From Enterococcus aquimarinus (GTDB taxonomy: Bacteria; Bacillota; Bacilli; Lactobacillales; Enterococcaceae): a DNA stretch of 64,000 nt. The position numbers were made by a program, and so were the translations under genes. The stretch's first letter is position 1, and each line of letters begins with the position of its first letter. Below are positions 25,320 through 35,073 of this stretch, one piece after another. The stretch covers positions 39,000 through 102,999 of the forward strand of contig NZ_JXKD01000007.1 of assembly GCF_001885765.1 (NCBI RefSeq), in the 5' to 3' direction. A model generated the notes under the pieces. The model saw only the letters and a list, made by a program, of their open reading frames with translations. It was not told the origin of the DNA and searched no databases.

Positions 25320-25493
25320 ATGATAAAAGTAAATGACACAGTAAGAGTGATTGATAGCAAGGCGTTTTTATTCCAAGCGGTTGGCAAGGTGATAGAAATT
25401 ACTGGCGAGTTTGCGACAGTTCAATTTGGAAATTTAAGATGCAAAGCTAATTTATCTCAACTCAAAGCAATTATGGCTATTAAACGACGTTGA
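25320..25493 (+). CDS. Short early protein (57 aa), SH3-like barrel
   Basis: A 57-residue frame with GAGGGGTG before the ATG. The pattern of short strands (VNDTVRVID, GKVIEITGEFATVQFG) suggests a small SH3/KOW-like beta barrel. Function unknown. Confidence 0.6.
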   Translation: MIKVNDTVRVIDSKAFLFQAVGKVIEITGEFATVQFGNLRCKANLSQLKAIMAIKRR

Positions 25494-25507
25494 AAGGCGG
25501 TGAGGAA

Positions 25508-25894
25508 ATGAGAGAGATTAAATACAGAGCTTGGGATATACAAACAGAATCAATGAGAGATGTGTTGGTGATTGATTGGGTCAACGAATTGATTGACTTA
25601 TCCGGCGGAATCACCGAAAGACGTCCGCACGAAGTGATATTAATGCAATTCACTGGATTGGAAGAAAAGAACGGCGTTGAGATTTTCGAAGGAGATGTAG
25701 TTAAAGCTTGGAGCCAAGGCGTAAAAGCAACTGGTGAAGTTATAAAAAGAATTGACGGATTATTTATTATCTACCCAGCTTATCAAAGTGGCGAAATGTG
25801 GGGATTATGTCCTAACCCTTGTGGAGAAACAACAGTTGAAATTGTCGGAAATATCTACGAAAACCCAGAACTATTAGAATCAAAAAAAGACTGA
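25508..25894 (+). CDS. YopX family phage protein
   Basis: A 128-residue protein with the YopX signature at the N-terminus (MREIKYRAWD), the central MQFTGLEEKNGVEIFEGDVV and the C-terminal VGNIYENPELL. YopX proteins are common in Gram-positive phages, and their role is unknown. GGTGAGG selects ATG 25508. It is followed by a short gap before the recombination genes. Confidence 0.9.
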   Translation: MREIKYRAWDIQTESMRDVLVIDWVNELIDLSGGITERRPHEVILMQFTGLEEKNGVEIFEGDVVKAWSQGVKATGEVIKRIDGLFIIYPAYQSGEMWGLCPNPCGETTVEIVGNIYENPELLESKKD

Positions 25895-25950
25895 CCGCCG
25901 GCAAGCAAAGTCAGTCAAAAAAAAAGATGAATATAAGGAGAGTGTAGCAC

Positions 25951-27306
25951 ATGTCAGTCAAAATTAACAACCTAGAAATTGAAAACGTCAAACGTGTTAA
26001 GGCAGTAGTAATCGAACCAACGCAAAACGGCTTGACTATTTTAGGAGGGAATAACAATCAAGGTAAGACAAGCGTACTAGATGCGATTGCATGGGCTTTG
26101 GGCGGTAATAAGTATAAACCTTCAAACCCACACCGTGAAGGCTCTGTAACTCCACCAAACTTACGAATTACCATGTCAAACGGACTCATCGTAGAACGTA
26201 AAGGCAAAAATAGTTCCTTAACTGTTTTGGATCCACAAGGGAACAAAGGTGGTCAGCAACTCCTCAATAGTTTTGTGGAAGAGTTAGCCATTGATTTACC
26301 AAAGTTCATGGAATCAACAAGCAAAGAAAAAGCGAATACCTTACTGCAAATAATCGGTATTGGTGAAGAACTAATTAAGTTAGACATGGAAGAACAAGCA
26401 ATCTACAACGAGCGCTATCAAATTGGACGGATTGCGGATCAAAAGAAAAAGTTTGCCGAAGAACAAATCCATTATCATGATGCGCCGAGTGATTTAGTTT
26501 CTACGATGGAATTAATTCAGCAGCAACAAATGATTCTAGCAATCAATGGCGAAAATCAACGAAAGCGCGAGAACGCTCAAAGACTACAAACCCAATTTGA
26601 TTACGAAGCACAAGAAATCGAACGAGTGAAAAATCAATTACAGGAAATGATTGCCAAGCATGAAGTTACTCAAAATGATTTATCCATTGCAAAAACTTCA
26701 GCACAGGACTTACAAGACCAATCAACTGCCGAGCTCGAGCATAGTCTTCAAAACGTGGAACAAATCAACTTAAAGGTTCGTGCCAATCTTGATAAAGAAA
26801 AAGCTGAACAAGATGCTGAGAACTATCTAAATCAATACAAAGAACTAGACGAAGCGATTAAAGCGATTCGTGAACAACGGATGAAGTTGTTAGATAACGC
26901 TGAATTACCATTGCCTGGCTTGTCAGTCAATGAGGGTGAATTGACTTATAACGGTCAAGGATGGACGGATATGAGTGGTTCGGACCAACTAAAAGTCTCA
27001 ACGGCTATCGTTCGCAAGTTGAAACCAGAATGTGGCTTTGTTCTCCTGGATAAGCTGGAACAAATGGACATGATCACGCTCAACGAGTTTTCGAAGTGGT
27101 TAGAACAAGAAGGACTTCAAGCCATTGCCACACGTGTTTCAACAGGGGAGGAGTGCCAAATTATTATCGAAGATGGTTATGTCATTAAAGATGAAACGGC
27201 TGCACTAACGCAACAACAAGCACATGCTGATTCATTTGCACCAACAACTAAAACAGATACACCAGTACCACCAATAACACCAACATGGAAAGGGGCAGCA
27301 TTTTAA
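25951..27306 (+). CDS. SbcC/RecN-like AAA ATPase (phage recombination)
   Basis: This 451-residue ABC-type ATPase has Walker A GGNNNQGKTS near residues 32-41 and a long coiled-coil middle (about 140-310). The C-terminal half carries a GSDQLKVSTAIV segment resembling an ABC signature and the Walker-B-like ECGFVLLDKLEQMD. It resembles a short SbcC/RecF-type protein found in phages next to Sak4 and DUF669 proteins. It probably handles DNA ends during recombination-dependent replication. Its stop overlaps the ATG of the next gene. Confidence 0.82.
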   Translation: MSVKINNLEIENVKRVKAVVIEPTQNGLTILGGNNNQGKTSVLDAIAWALGGNKYKPSNPHREGSVTPPNLRITMSNGLIVERKGKNSSLTVLDPQGNKGGQQLLNSFVEELAIDLPKFMESTSKEKANTLLQIIGIGEELIKLDMEEQAIYNERYQIGRIADQKKKFAEEQIHYHDAPSDLVSTMELIQQQQMILAINGENQRKRENAQRLQTQFDYEAQEIERVKNQLQEMIAKHEVTQNDLSIAKTSAQDLQDQSTAELEHSLQNVEQINLKVRANLDKEKAEQDAENYLNQYKELDEAIKAIREQRMKLLDNAELPLPGLSVNEGELTYNGQGWTDMSGSDQLKVSTAIVRKLKPECGFVLLDKLEQMDMITLNEFSKWLEQEGLQAIATRVSTGEECQIIIEDGYVIKDETAALTQQQAHADSFAPTTKTDTPVPPITPTWKGAAF

Positions 27307-28334
27307 TGAATATTAGTAGCGGAAAAGTACCAAAAGCACAGAAGGTTGTTTTGTATGGAGTGGAAGGGATTGGAAAATCTACCTTTGCCAGTCAGTTTCC
27401 GAATCCACTCTTCATTGATACTGAGGATTCAACGTTACACATGAACGTACAGCGTTTTGATAAGCCTACAAGTTGGACGATGTTACTTCAGCAAGTTGAG
27501 TTCGTAAAGCAAAACAAACCTTGTCAGACTCTTGTTATCGACACAATCGACTGGGCTGAAGAAATTTGTAAACGTCATTTAATGGCCCAAGGGAAATGGA
27601 CGGATAGCTCAAACGATTATGGGGCTAAGTATATCGCCTTATCAAAAGAATTTGGTAACTTGTTGAACAAACTAAGCGATGTGATTGATCAGGGAATTCA
27701 TGTTGTTGTGACCGCTCATGCTTGGTTACGTAAAAAAGAAGAACCAGATGAAATGGGAGCTTTCGACCGTTACGAGTTGAAACTCGAAAAGAAAACAGCT
27801 CCACTTGTAAAAGAATGGGCTGATATGGTTTTATTCGCCAACTACAAAATGATTGTGATTACAGATAGTAAAACCAATAGTAAAAAAGCAACAGGCGGTC
27901 AACGTATGATGTTTACTACTCACCGCCCTGCATGGGATGCCAAAAATCGCATGGGATTAGCTGACGAATTACCGTTTGATTATGGGCAAATTGCTCAAAT
28001 CATCAACGAAGCAACTATGGCCATTAGTCCAGTCCAAACTCAAACAGAACAACCACTCGCAACAGAACCACAAGTAAACACGCAACCAGTGATTGAACCT
28101 GATTTTGGACGTGAAGCAATTGTGGAAGTATCTCCACATATCCCGAAATCAATTGCTGATTTAATGCAATTGGATCATGTTACAACCGAAGAAATAATGG
28201 CAGTGATTCATACAGGTGGCTTTATGCCAGTTGATACACCAGTGGAAAATGTGCCTAGCGATTTATGGGATTACCTAGTAACGAATTGGTCATCAGCAAT
28301 GAATTTATTAAATACAAAAATTAGAGCATTTTAA
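27306..28334 (+). CDS. Sak4-like RecA-fold ATPase (AAA_24)
   Basis: This 342-residue P-loop protein has Walker A GVEGIGKSTFA (about residues 17-27), a Walker-B-like TLVIDTIDW and a RecA-like core to about residue 240, followed by a Pro/Gln/Thr-rich linker and a small C-terminal domain. Family knowledge: Sak4 proteins stimulate single-strand annealing together with a phage SSB, and a DUF669 protein follows here. Start ATG 27306 overlaps the preceding stop (TAATG), indicating translational coupling. Confidence 0.83.
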   Translation: MNISSGKVPKAQKVVLYGVEGIGKSTFASQFPNPLFIDTEDSTLHMNVQRFDKPTSWTMLLQQVEFVKQNKPCQTLVIDTIDWAEEICKRHLMAQGKWTDSSNDYGAKYIALSKEFGNLLNKLSDVIDQGIHVVVTAHAWLRKKEEPDEMGAFDRYELKLEKKTAPLVKEWADMVLFANYKMIVITDSKTNSKKATGGQRMMFTTHRPAWDAKNRMGLADELPFDYGQIAQIINEATMAISPVQTQTEQPLATEPQVNTQPVIEPDFGREAIVEVSPHIPKSIADLMQLDHVTTEEIMAVIHTGGFMPVDTPVENVPSDLWDYLVTNWSSAMNLLNTKIRAF

Positions 28335-28348
28335 GGAGGAAAATATAA

Positions 28349-28936
28349 ATGAATAACGAAAATGAATTTTTAGGATGGGACACAGGTTTTATTGCAGAGG
28401 AAAGTACCTTTGCTTTGTTGCCTGCAGGTGAGTATCAATTTACGGTAACAGGAATGGAACGTAAGATTTACGACGGTCAAAGCGACAAGATCCCGAACGG
28501 AGCGCCATACGCCGAATTATCGATTGAAGTTTCAGGTGCAGAAGGGAAAACGACCGTCAAAGAACGTCTTTACATGATGAAGAAATTCCAGTGGAAGTTA
28601 ACGGAGTTCTTTAGTGCAATCGGACAAACACCAGTCATTGGACAACCATTCAATCCTAACTGGTCGCTTGTCATCGGCTCACAAGGACGCGTGAAACTGG
28701 AAATCAATTCTTACATGAGCAAAGGTGAAGAACGTCAAAACAACCGTATCAAAGAATTTTTAAAGGGCTCTGCTAATCAAGGCGTAGTAAATAATACTCC
28801 TCCAGTTCAACCGCAACAGAATTTTAATCAAGCACCAGCTCAACCACAACAACCAAGTTTCAATCAACAACAAGGATTTAATCAAGCGCCACAGCAAACA
28901 CAAAACCCTGGTGGATTTCAAGCCGGAGCATTTTAA
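28349..28936 (+). CDS. DUF669 family protein (SSB-like partner)
   Basis: A 195-residue protein with an N-terminal DUF669 domain (about residues 5-140, including LPAGEYQFTVTGMERK and KERLYMMKKFQWKLTEFF) and a Gln/Pro/Asn-rich disordered tail ending in AGAF. The tail resembles that of single-strand binding proteins, whose tip recruits partners. It lies in the Sak4-DUF669-helicase block, so an SSB-like role is likely but inferred. AAGGAGG precedes the ATG. Confidence 0.82.
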   Translation: MNNENEFLGWDTGFIAEESTFALLPAGEYQFTVTGMERKIYDGQSDKIPNGAPYAELSIEVSGAEGKTTVKERLYMMKKFQWKLTEFFSAIGQTPVIGQPFNPNWSLVIGSQGRVKLEINSYMSKGEERQNNRIKEFLKGSANQGVVNNTPPVQPQQNFNQAPAQPQQPSFNQQQGFNQAPQQTQNPGGFQAGAF

Positions 28937-28951
28937 GGAGGAGTAATTCAA

Positions 28952-30541
28952 TTGAAACTTAGACCTTACCAGGAAGAAGCAAGGTCTGCAATCCAACAGG
29001 AATGGGAAAACGGACGCAAGAAAACTTTGCTAGTCCTTCCCACGGGTTGCGGTAAAACAATTGTGTTCAGTAAGGTCATTGAAGACCGTGTGAGACTAGG
29101 CGAGCGTGTGCTCGTCTTAGCTCATCGGGGCGAATTACTGGACCAAGCTTCTGAAAAATTAGAAAAGTCTACTGGACTAAAAACGGCATTAGAAAAAGCA
29201 GAAAATACAAGCTTAGGAAGTTTTTTCAGAGTAGTCGTTGGTTCTGTTCAAACGATGCAACGAGAAAAAAGACTAAGACAATTTCCACCAGATTATTTTG
29301 ACACAATTATTGTAGATGAAGCCCATCATTGTATTAGTGCCGGTTATCAATTCGTATTAAAGCACTTTGAAAAATCAAATGTATTAGGAGTAACTGCCAC
29401 GCCAGATCGTGGAGATATGCAAAATCTAGGCACTTACTTTGAATCACTTGCCTATGAGTATTCATTACCTGCTGCAATTAAATCAGGTTACCTTTCACCA
29501 ATCACAGCTTTAACCATTCCATTACAACTCGATTTAACTTCAGTAGCCCAACAAGCAGGAGATTTTAGTACAAAAGATTTAGGGACTGCCTTAGATCCGT
29601 ACTTGCATCAAATTGCGGACGAAATGGTGAAACATTGTTCTGATAGAAAATCAGTAGTGTTTCTTCCATTAGTTAAGACTTCCAAAAAGTTCCGAGATAT
29701 TTTAAACGAAAAAGGCATGAGAGCAGCAGAAGTGAATGGCGAATCGAAAGACCGCGCTGAAATCTTAGAAGACTTTGAAAGCGATAAATACAATGTACTT
29801 TGCAACTCGATGTTACTTACCGAAGGTTGGGATTGTCCATCTGTTGATTGCATTGTGGTATTAAGACCAACGAAGGTCCGTAGCTTATACAGTCAAATGG
29901 TCGGACGTGGAACACGATTGTTTCCGGGGAAAGAAAACTTATTACTATTAGATTTTCTTTGGCATGTGGAACGTCATGAGTTATGTCATCCAGCTCATCT
30001 AATTGCAAGTAGCGACGATGTGGCCAAGAAAATGACTGAGAATATTGAGGAAGCTGGACTTGATGGCTTAGCAGTGGATATTGAACAAGCAGAAGTTCAA
30101 GCAGAAAAAGATGTCATTTCTGAACGAGAAGAAGCATTAGCTAAACAATTGGCTGAAATGAGAAAAAGAAAACAACGTCTTGTGGATCCATTGCAATTTG
30201 AAATGTCCATTCAAGCGGAAGATTTAACAAGCTACGTACCTAGCTTCGGTTGGGAAATGGGACCACCATCAGAAAAGCAAGTTAGTGCCTTAGAAAAATT
30301 AGGTATCATGCCGGATGCAATTGATAACGCAGGAAAAGCCAGTCTCATGCTTGACCGTCTACAAAAACGGAAAGAAGCAGGACTAGCTACGCCAAAGCAG
30401 ATTCGATTGTTAGAACAACGTGGCTTTAAAAATGTTGGAACATGGCCATTCGAAGGTGCAAGTAAGATGATTAATCGTATTGCAGCGAATGGATGGCGAT
30501 TGCCTGTAGGTGTTAGACCTATGGAATATGTGCCGGAATAG
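28952..30541 (+). CDS. DEAD/DEAH box (SF2) helicase
   Basis: This 529-residue superfamily 2 helicase has all core motifs: Walker A PTGCGKT, DEAH in IIVDEAHH, GVTATP, and motif VI QMVGRGTRL. An extended C-terminal region (about 380-529, with coiled coil and the EKQVSALEKLGI repeat-like segments) is shared with phage replication helicases. The start is TTG 28952, with AAGGAGGAG before it. It probably unwinds DNA in phage replication or recombination. Confidence 0.92.
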   Translation: MKLRPYQEEARSAIQQEWENGRKKTLLVLPTGCGKTIVFSKVIEDRVRLGERVLVLAHRGELLDQASEKLEKSTGLKTALEKAENTSLGSFFRVVVGSVQTMQREKRLRQFPPDYFDTIIVDEAHHCISAGYQFVLKHFEKSNVLGVTATPDRGDMQNLGTYFESLAYEYSLPAAIKSGYLSPITALTIPLQLDLTSVAQQAGDFSTKDLGTALDPYLHQIADEMVKHCSDRKSVVFLPLVKTSKKFRDILNEKGMRAAEVNGESKDRAEILEDFESDKYNVLCNSMLLTEGWDCPSVDCIVVLRPTKVRSLYSQMVGRGTRLFPGKENLLLLDFLWHVERHELCHPAHLIASSDDVAKKMTENIEEAGLDGLAVDIEQAEVQAEKDVISEREEALAKQLAEMRKRKQRLVDPLQFEMSIQAEDLTSYVPSFGWEMGPPSEKQVSALEKLGIMPDAIDNAGKASLMLDRLQKRKEAGLATPKQIRLLEQRGFKNVGTWPFEGASKMINRIAANGWRLPVGVRPMEYVPE

Positions 30542-30556
30542 AAAGGAAGATATTGA

Positions 30557-30706
30557 ATGGAACAAGAAATTAAAGAATTAAAAGAGAGAATTGTATTTTT
30601 AGAAGCATTGCTAGAACTAAATTCTCATGGTTTGGAAAAATCTATTGAGACAAACAGAGTGCTAATAGAATATTTGAAAAACAGAAAAATTAATTCTGCT
30701 GAGTAA
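30557..30706 (+). CDS. Short coiled-coil protein (49 aa)
   Basis: A 49-residue frame with AAAGGA upstream of the ATG, rich in Glu/Lys/Leu heptads (EIKELKERIVFLEALLEL). Its end overlaps by 17 bp with the convergent gene at 30690. Function unknown. Confidence 0.55.
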   Translation: MEQEIKELKERIVFLEALLELNSHGLEKSIETNRVLIEYLKNRKINSAE

Positions 30707-31391
30707 ATTCTAAAGCATCGTCAGCATCTAAATCGGCTGATATAAACGTAGCGGCTGATTTAATGAACTTTTTCATACTTGTAATATCTTTATCTTCATG
30801 CTTTCTTACAAAATGAGTTTCATCATTCCCTATCCATGTCGCTGCTTTAGCTAAAGTCTGTAGTTTAGGGAATGCACATAGTCGATTCATTATTGTATTA
30901 TTCAATGTTTCTTTTTTCACCCTATCTTCTTCATCAGGAAATAGATGGATAGCATATTGTTTAATAAGAAATTCAAGTGATTTTCTATACCCAACACCGG
31001 CAATTTGATCAAGTCCATACGATTCAGCTTGTAGTGATTGACTATAGATTGCATTAAATTCTGGGAATTTTTCGTTTACTTCGGTAGGTAAATCATTTTT
31101 TAATATTGGTTTATAAACATATTCTAAGCGATTAGTTTGCTTAATAGATTCGTACTGACCTATTTTCACATTAAACCAATCCAAAAAAAATTGAGAACAG
31201 TCTGAAGAAGGACAAAGTAAAACTATAGCAACTTTAACAATAGAATCACTAGCGTATCTTGAATCTGAATGAGCTGATTTTACTATTGGGTCTATGGGGC
31301 GGTTGCAGTGTGGGCATAAATCTGAAATATTAAAGTTTCCCTCAAGACTCCCTTGTCTATCAGGGAAATTTACTAATAATTTTTTTTGCAT
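30690..31391 (-). CDS. DUF4145-like protein, leftward in the early region
   Basis: A 233-residue protein with an N-terminal zinc-ribbon-like CPHC and CPSSDC pair (about residues 26-65) and a helical C-terminal region (AGVGYRKSLEFLIKQYA) typical of DUF4145 proteins, which occur in phages and in some restriction or defence loci. It is the only leftward gene within the rightward replication block. It has its own GAGG site and a TATGAT -10-like box upstream, so it may be expressed in the lysogen. Function unknown. Confidence 0.72.
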   Translation of the reverse strand: MQKKLLVNFPDRQGSLEGNFNISDLCPHCNRPIDPIVKSAHSDSRYASDSIVKVAIVLLCPSSDCSQFFLDWFNVKIGQYESIKQTNRLEYVYKPILKNDLPTEVNEKFPEFNAIYSQSLQAESYGLDQIAGVGYRKSLEFLIKQYAIHLFPDEEDRVKKETLNNTIMNRLCAFPKLQTLAKAATWIGNDETHFVRKHEDKDITSMKKFIKSAATFISADLDADDALEFTQQN

Positions 31392-31448
31392 AAAACAACC
31401 TCATTTCATTTTACCTAAATCATACCAAAAGAAAGCAGGTGATACTAC

Positions 31449-33686
31449 TTGGAAAACAAATTAGATTTAATTGAGCTGTTGGAATTCGTAGATCCAGCAG
31501 CTCTCGATTATCAAGAATGGGTTAACGTCGGAATGGCCCTTAAACATGAAGGTTACACCGCTAACGATTGGGAAGAGTGGAGTCAAAAAGATTCTTCTCG
31601 TTATCATGATGGCGAGTGTGAGAAAAAATGGAATTCGTTTCAAGGGACAGGTTCTCCAGTCACAGGCGCTACGATTACGCAATTAGCAAAAGAAAATGGG
31701 TGGCGTAGCCAATGGGAAGATGCCGACGATTCTTTCTTGGACTGGAACGATAGTTTTATCGCTACTGACGTAAATAAAGGTTACAAATTAATCAATACTG
31801 ATTGGGTAATGGGTCAAGATATCCATGAGCCAAAGTTTTGGAATCCATCACAACAAATCATTGATTACCTTGAAGCAGTATTTAACCCTGGTGACATCAT
31901 CGGCTACGTGAATGATGGCTATCTCCACACGAATGGTGAAGTTGAAAAATGGATTCCTAAATCAACGGGAGTTTATACGAAAACTGCAGGTGATATTATC
32001 CAAGGGTTACGTAATACCAACGGTGATATTGGGGCCGTGATGGGTGATCCAAATATCAATACAGGAGCTTGGATTCGTTTCAATCCACTTGATGGCGAAG
32101 GTGTTAAAAATACCAACGTCACTGAATTTAAATATGCTTTAGTCGAATCAGACAATATGAGCATTGAGCAACAGAATGAAATCATTCGAGAATTGGAATT
32201 ACCGGTTGTCGCTTTAACCTACAGTGGAAGTAAAAGTTTGCACGCTATCGTAAAAGTAGATGCAGTCAATTATCCGCAGTATCAAGAGCGTGTGGATTAC
32301 CTTTACAAAATTGTTGAAAAAAATGGTCTGAAAGTGGATAAGCAAAATAAAAATCCATCAAGATTAAGTCGGTTGCCCGGGTTTATGCGTGGAGATAAAA
32401 AGCAATTCTTAATTGATACAAATATCGGTAAATCAAGTTGGGAAGAATGGGAAGAATACATCGAAGACATGAACGATAATCTTCCTGATCCAGAAAATCT
32501 TTCTGATTTATTCGATAAACCGATTGAGTTAGCTCCCGAATTAATCAAAGGTATGTTACGACAAGGACATAAGATGTTAATCGCTGGTCCATCAAAAGCC
32601 GGTAAGTCATTCAGTTTAATTCAACTGGCCATTGCTATTGCTGAAGGTCGTAAGTGGTTCGGTTTTGATTGTGTGAAAGGCAAAGTTTTATACGTCAACT
32701 TAGAACTTGATGCCAATTCTGCTAAAATGCGATTCGCTGAAATTTATAACAAATTAGGCCAAGGTCATGCAAATGTACATAATATTGATGTTTGGAATTT
32801 ACGTGGTAAAACCAGTCCGATGGATAAGTTAGCACCTAAATTAATTAGACGGTCACAAAAAGAAGGATACATTGCAGTAATCATTGACCCAATTTACAAA
32901 GTGTTAACAGGTGATGAAAACAGTGCGCATGAGATGGCCAATTTTACAAATCAGTTCGATAAAATCGCAACAGAATTAAATTGTTCAGTGATTTATTGTC
33001 ATCACCATTCAAAAGGTTCTCAAAGTGGGAAAAATTCAATGGACCGCTCTTCTGGTTCCGGGGTGTTCGCACGAGATCCAGATGCGATTTTAGATTTGAT
33101 TGAATTACCGATTACTGAAGACAGATACGTGCAACTGGAAAATCAAGCAGTTTGTGATACGTACAACGCTGCAATCAAAACTTATAATCCGACATATAAA
33201 GACGTTAGTTCAGATGATACTTTCAGTGTTAAACAAATGAGTTACCACTTAATGAGTGCCATCAAGTCACAGGAAGTTTTAAGTATTATTGAAAACAATC
33301 GTAAAAAAGCAGTCGAATTAGCACGACAAGCGAGTGCCTGGAGACTAGAAGGCACGTTGCGAGAGTTCCCGAAAATGAAATCAATCAATGCTTGGTTCAA
33401 ATATCCGATTCATGTGTTAGATGACTCATTAGGAGATATTTCTTTGGAAGATGATCCGAAAGAAAAATGGAAAAAGGGCGTTCAAAAATCAAACGAGTCA
33501 CGGTCTGAAAAAGTAAGTAAGGAACTGGAAGAAGCGTTTAATATTTTAGTGGCAGGTGAAACCTCAATTGATGTTGGTCAGGTAGCTGATTATCTAGACA
33601 TCTCAAAAAGTGCTCTTTACAAACGAATTAAAAAACATGAAAAGTTTGAAGTAGTTGATGGAATAATGACAAAAAAAGAAGATTGA
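31449..33686 (+). CDS. Phage replicative primase/helicase (PriCT_2 - AEP-like - RepA-type AAA_25)
   Basis: This 745-residue protein has a PriCT_2-like start (residues 5-80: [26 protein letters not shown]), an archaeo-eukaryotic-primase-like section (about 100-310, with [17 protein letters not shown]), a RepA-type RecA ATPase (Walker [10 protein letters not shown] near residue 380, with LYVNLELD and VIIDPIYK), and a C-terminal HTH ([18 protein letters not shown]). It probably starts and drives phage DNA replication. The start is a TTG at 31449 after AGGTGA. The candidate origin follows directly. Confidence 0.83.
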   Translation: MENKLDLIELLEFVDPAALDYQEWVNVGMALKHEGYTANDWEEWSQKDSSRYHDGECEKKWNSFQGTGSPVTGATITQLAKENGWRSQWEDADDSFLDWNDSFIATDVNKGYKLINTDWVMGQDIHEPKFWNPSQQIIDYLEAVFNPGDIIGYVNDGYLHTNGEVEKWIPKSTGVYTKTAGDIIQGLRNTNGDIGAVMGDPNINTGAWIRFNPLDGEGVKNTNVTEFKYALVESDNMSIEQQNEIIRELELPVVALTYSGSKSLHAIVKVDAVNYPQYQERVDYLYKIVEKNGLKVDKQNKNPSRLSRLPGFMRGDKKQFLIDTNIGKSSWEEWEEYIEDMNDNLPDPENLSDLFDKPIELAPELIKGMLRQGHKMLIAGPSKAGKSFSLIQLAIAIAEGRKWFGFDCVKGKVLYVNLELDANSAKMRFAEIYNKLGQGHANVHNIDVWNLRGKTSPMDKLAPKLIRRSQKEGYIAVIIDPIYKVLTGDENSAHEMANFTNQFDKIATELNCSVIYCHHHSKGSQSGKNSMDRSSGSGVFARDPDAILDLIELPITEDRYVQLENQAVCDTYNAAIKTYNPTYKDVSSDDTFSVKQMSYHLMSAIKSQEVLSIIENNRKKAVELARQASAWRLEGTLREFPKMKSINAWFKYPIHVLDDSLGDISLEDDPKEKWKKGVQKSNESRSEKVSKELEEAFNILVAGETSIDVGQVADYLDISKSALYKRIKKHEKFEVVDGIMTKKED

Positions 33687-33691
33687 TATTC

Positions 33692-33863
33692 GTGTCTCTC
33701 TATTTAGAAAGACATAGCGCTCAATGATAAATAGTGTCCGTGAAATCTAAATAGCAAGACATAGTGTTCCACAACGCTCAAACCCTTGTCTGGCTTGTGT
33801 CCCGTTCCCTATGTCTCTCTCCCTTTCAGGGAAAGAGAGACATAAAGGGAAGACGGAGACATG
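33692..33863. other. Candidate phage replication origin: iteron-like AGACATA repeats and hairpin
   Basis: This 172-bp span in the noncoding stretch after the primase/helicase gene holds AAGACATAG at 33709-33717 and 33756-33764, its inverse at 33809-33816, and AGACAT(A) at 33838-33844 and 33857-33862. An 11-bp perfect inverted repeat, TATGTCTCTCT with AGAGAGACATA (33810-33820 and 33834-33844), contains a nested CCCT/AGGG hairpin. Iterons plus a hairpin next to the replication initiator are typical of phage origins. Confidence 0.5.
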
Positions 33864-33931
33864 AAGTTGGCGGAAAAAGAAAATAAAAAATGGTCAAAAA
33901 ATGAAATTAAAATAACACAGGAGTGATCAAA

Positions 33932-34204
33932 ATGAAAAATGATTTAACATCAGCGGAATGGGAAGCGTTAGCTAGCTTCTTACATTTTCTGAATCCATTA
34001 CTTATTACAAATGTCAGTCCAATGATTTCTACAGACGAAAATAAACAAATAGCACTACTTGCTGAATCCGGAAAAGAAAAGTTCATTAATATAGCGAAAT
34101 CATTAAATCCTGTTCCTATTGATTGGCCAGATGGACATTATATTAATGGCTACTATGTTAGTAATGTTCCAGATGATGAAAGGTGGGCTGGTGATCTTGA
34201 TTGA
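33932..34204 (+). CDS. Phage protein of unknown function (90 aa)
   Basis: A 90-residue soluble protein with no recognised domain. AGGAG at 33919-33923 fits ATG 33932. It overlaps the RusA start by 8 bp, so the two are translationally coupled. Confidence 0.6.
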   Translation: MKNDLTSAEWEALASFLHFLNPLLITNVSPMISTDENKQIALLAESGKEKFINIAKSLNPVPIDWPDGHYINGYYVSNVPDDERWAGDLD

Positions 34205-34607
34205 ATTTTTTATGCCAATGATTCCACCAGAAACAACGCATCAGCAAAAGAAAGTCCGTGTCGTTTTTGATAAGAAAAAAAATAAACACGTTCCAATTTT
34301 TTATGAACCAGAAAGCTTAGCGGCTGCTCGATCTAAATTAACGGCTCATTTGTCAAAGCATGTTCCTCCTGAAAAAGTAACTGGTCCAGTCCGAATGGTA
34401 ACGAAGTGGATATTTCCATTAATCAATGGTCATCAAAATGGCGATTGGAAATACACTAAACCAGATAACGGTAACATGAATAAATTACTTGAGGATTGCA
34501 TGGAGGAATTAGGATTCTATAAAAATGATGCGCAAATTTCTAGCTTAATTGTCGAGAAGTTTTGGGGAGAGGTGCCAGGGATTTATATCAAAATAGAGGA
34601 GTTGTAA
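34197..34607 (+). CDS. RusA family Holliday junction resolvase
   Basis: A 136-residue RusA-type nuclease that cuts four-way junctions. The N-terminal MPMIPPETTHQQKK and the catalytic segment KPDNGNMNKLLEDCMEELGFYKNDAQI, given here only to locate it at about residues 83-109 and carrying the conserved Asp residues, are present. The start is probably TTG 34197 (AAGGTGG at 34180-34186); GTG 34191 is the alternative. It completes the recombination set and may also debranch DNA before packaging. Confidence 0.88.
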   Translation: MIEFFMPMIPPETTHQQKKVRVVFDKKKNKHVPIFYEPESLAAARSKLTAHLSKHVPPEKVTGPVRMVTKWIFPLINGHQNGDWKYTKPDNGNMNKLLEDCMEELGFYKNDAQISSLIVEKFWGEVPGIYIKIEEL

Positions 34608-34611
34608 AGTT

Positions 34612-34854
34612 TTGAGTAAAGAATCAGAAGACTTAAGAGAGTGGTTGATTAATAATTTTGATGCAGTTGAAGATTCAATAAAAAATGAATGTAAAAAGTG
34701 GTCAGAAGAACATGGCATTAAAGAATGTAAAACTATTAAATCTAATGAATTAGATATTATCGACGTTGATAATTTGGGTGATAATATTGCAGCAGCTTTG
34801 AAAGTAGGATTGTTAAATGTAATTTCAACATATCAAGATGATGGAGTTGATTAG
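34612..34854 (+). CDS. Small acidic phage protein, unknown function
   Basis: An 80-residue acidic protein from a TTG start with GAGGAG upstream. It has no recognised domain and is followed immediately by the next start codon, so it belongs to the same operon as rusA. Confidence 0.58.
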   Translation: MSKESEDLREWLINNFDAVEDSIKNECKKWSEEHGIKECKTIKSNELDIIDVDNLGDNIAAALKVGLLNVISTYQDDGVD

Positions 34855-35073
34855 ATGGATTACCATGCTTTTTATCAAGATGTCATTAAGTGGATGGATG
34901 CCAATAATCAAATAGTCGCTAAATACACGATTCAAGGTGACAACTACTGGAATTGGGTTATTCAGTCGGTTGGCCACATGTGTAATAAGTATGGTAATCA
35001 TCCACTCGTAATCAAACAGATGGCAATGTTTCTAGATCATCTGGAGACTAGTTACAAAGAAGTTGTGGGGTGA
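34855..35073 (+). CDS. Small phage protein, unknown function
   Basis: A 72-residue helical protein (rich in Trp, Tyr, His and Met). The ATG directly follows the previous stop, and its own stop overlaps the GTG of the next gene. Function unknown; proteins of this size and position precede the late regulator in many siphoviruses of Lactobacillales. Confidence 0.6.
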   Translation: MDYHAFYQDVIKWMDANNQIVAKYTIQGDNYWNWVIQSVGHMCNKYGNHPLVIKQMAMFLDHLETSYKEVVG

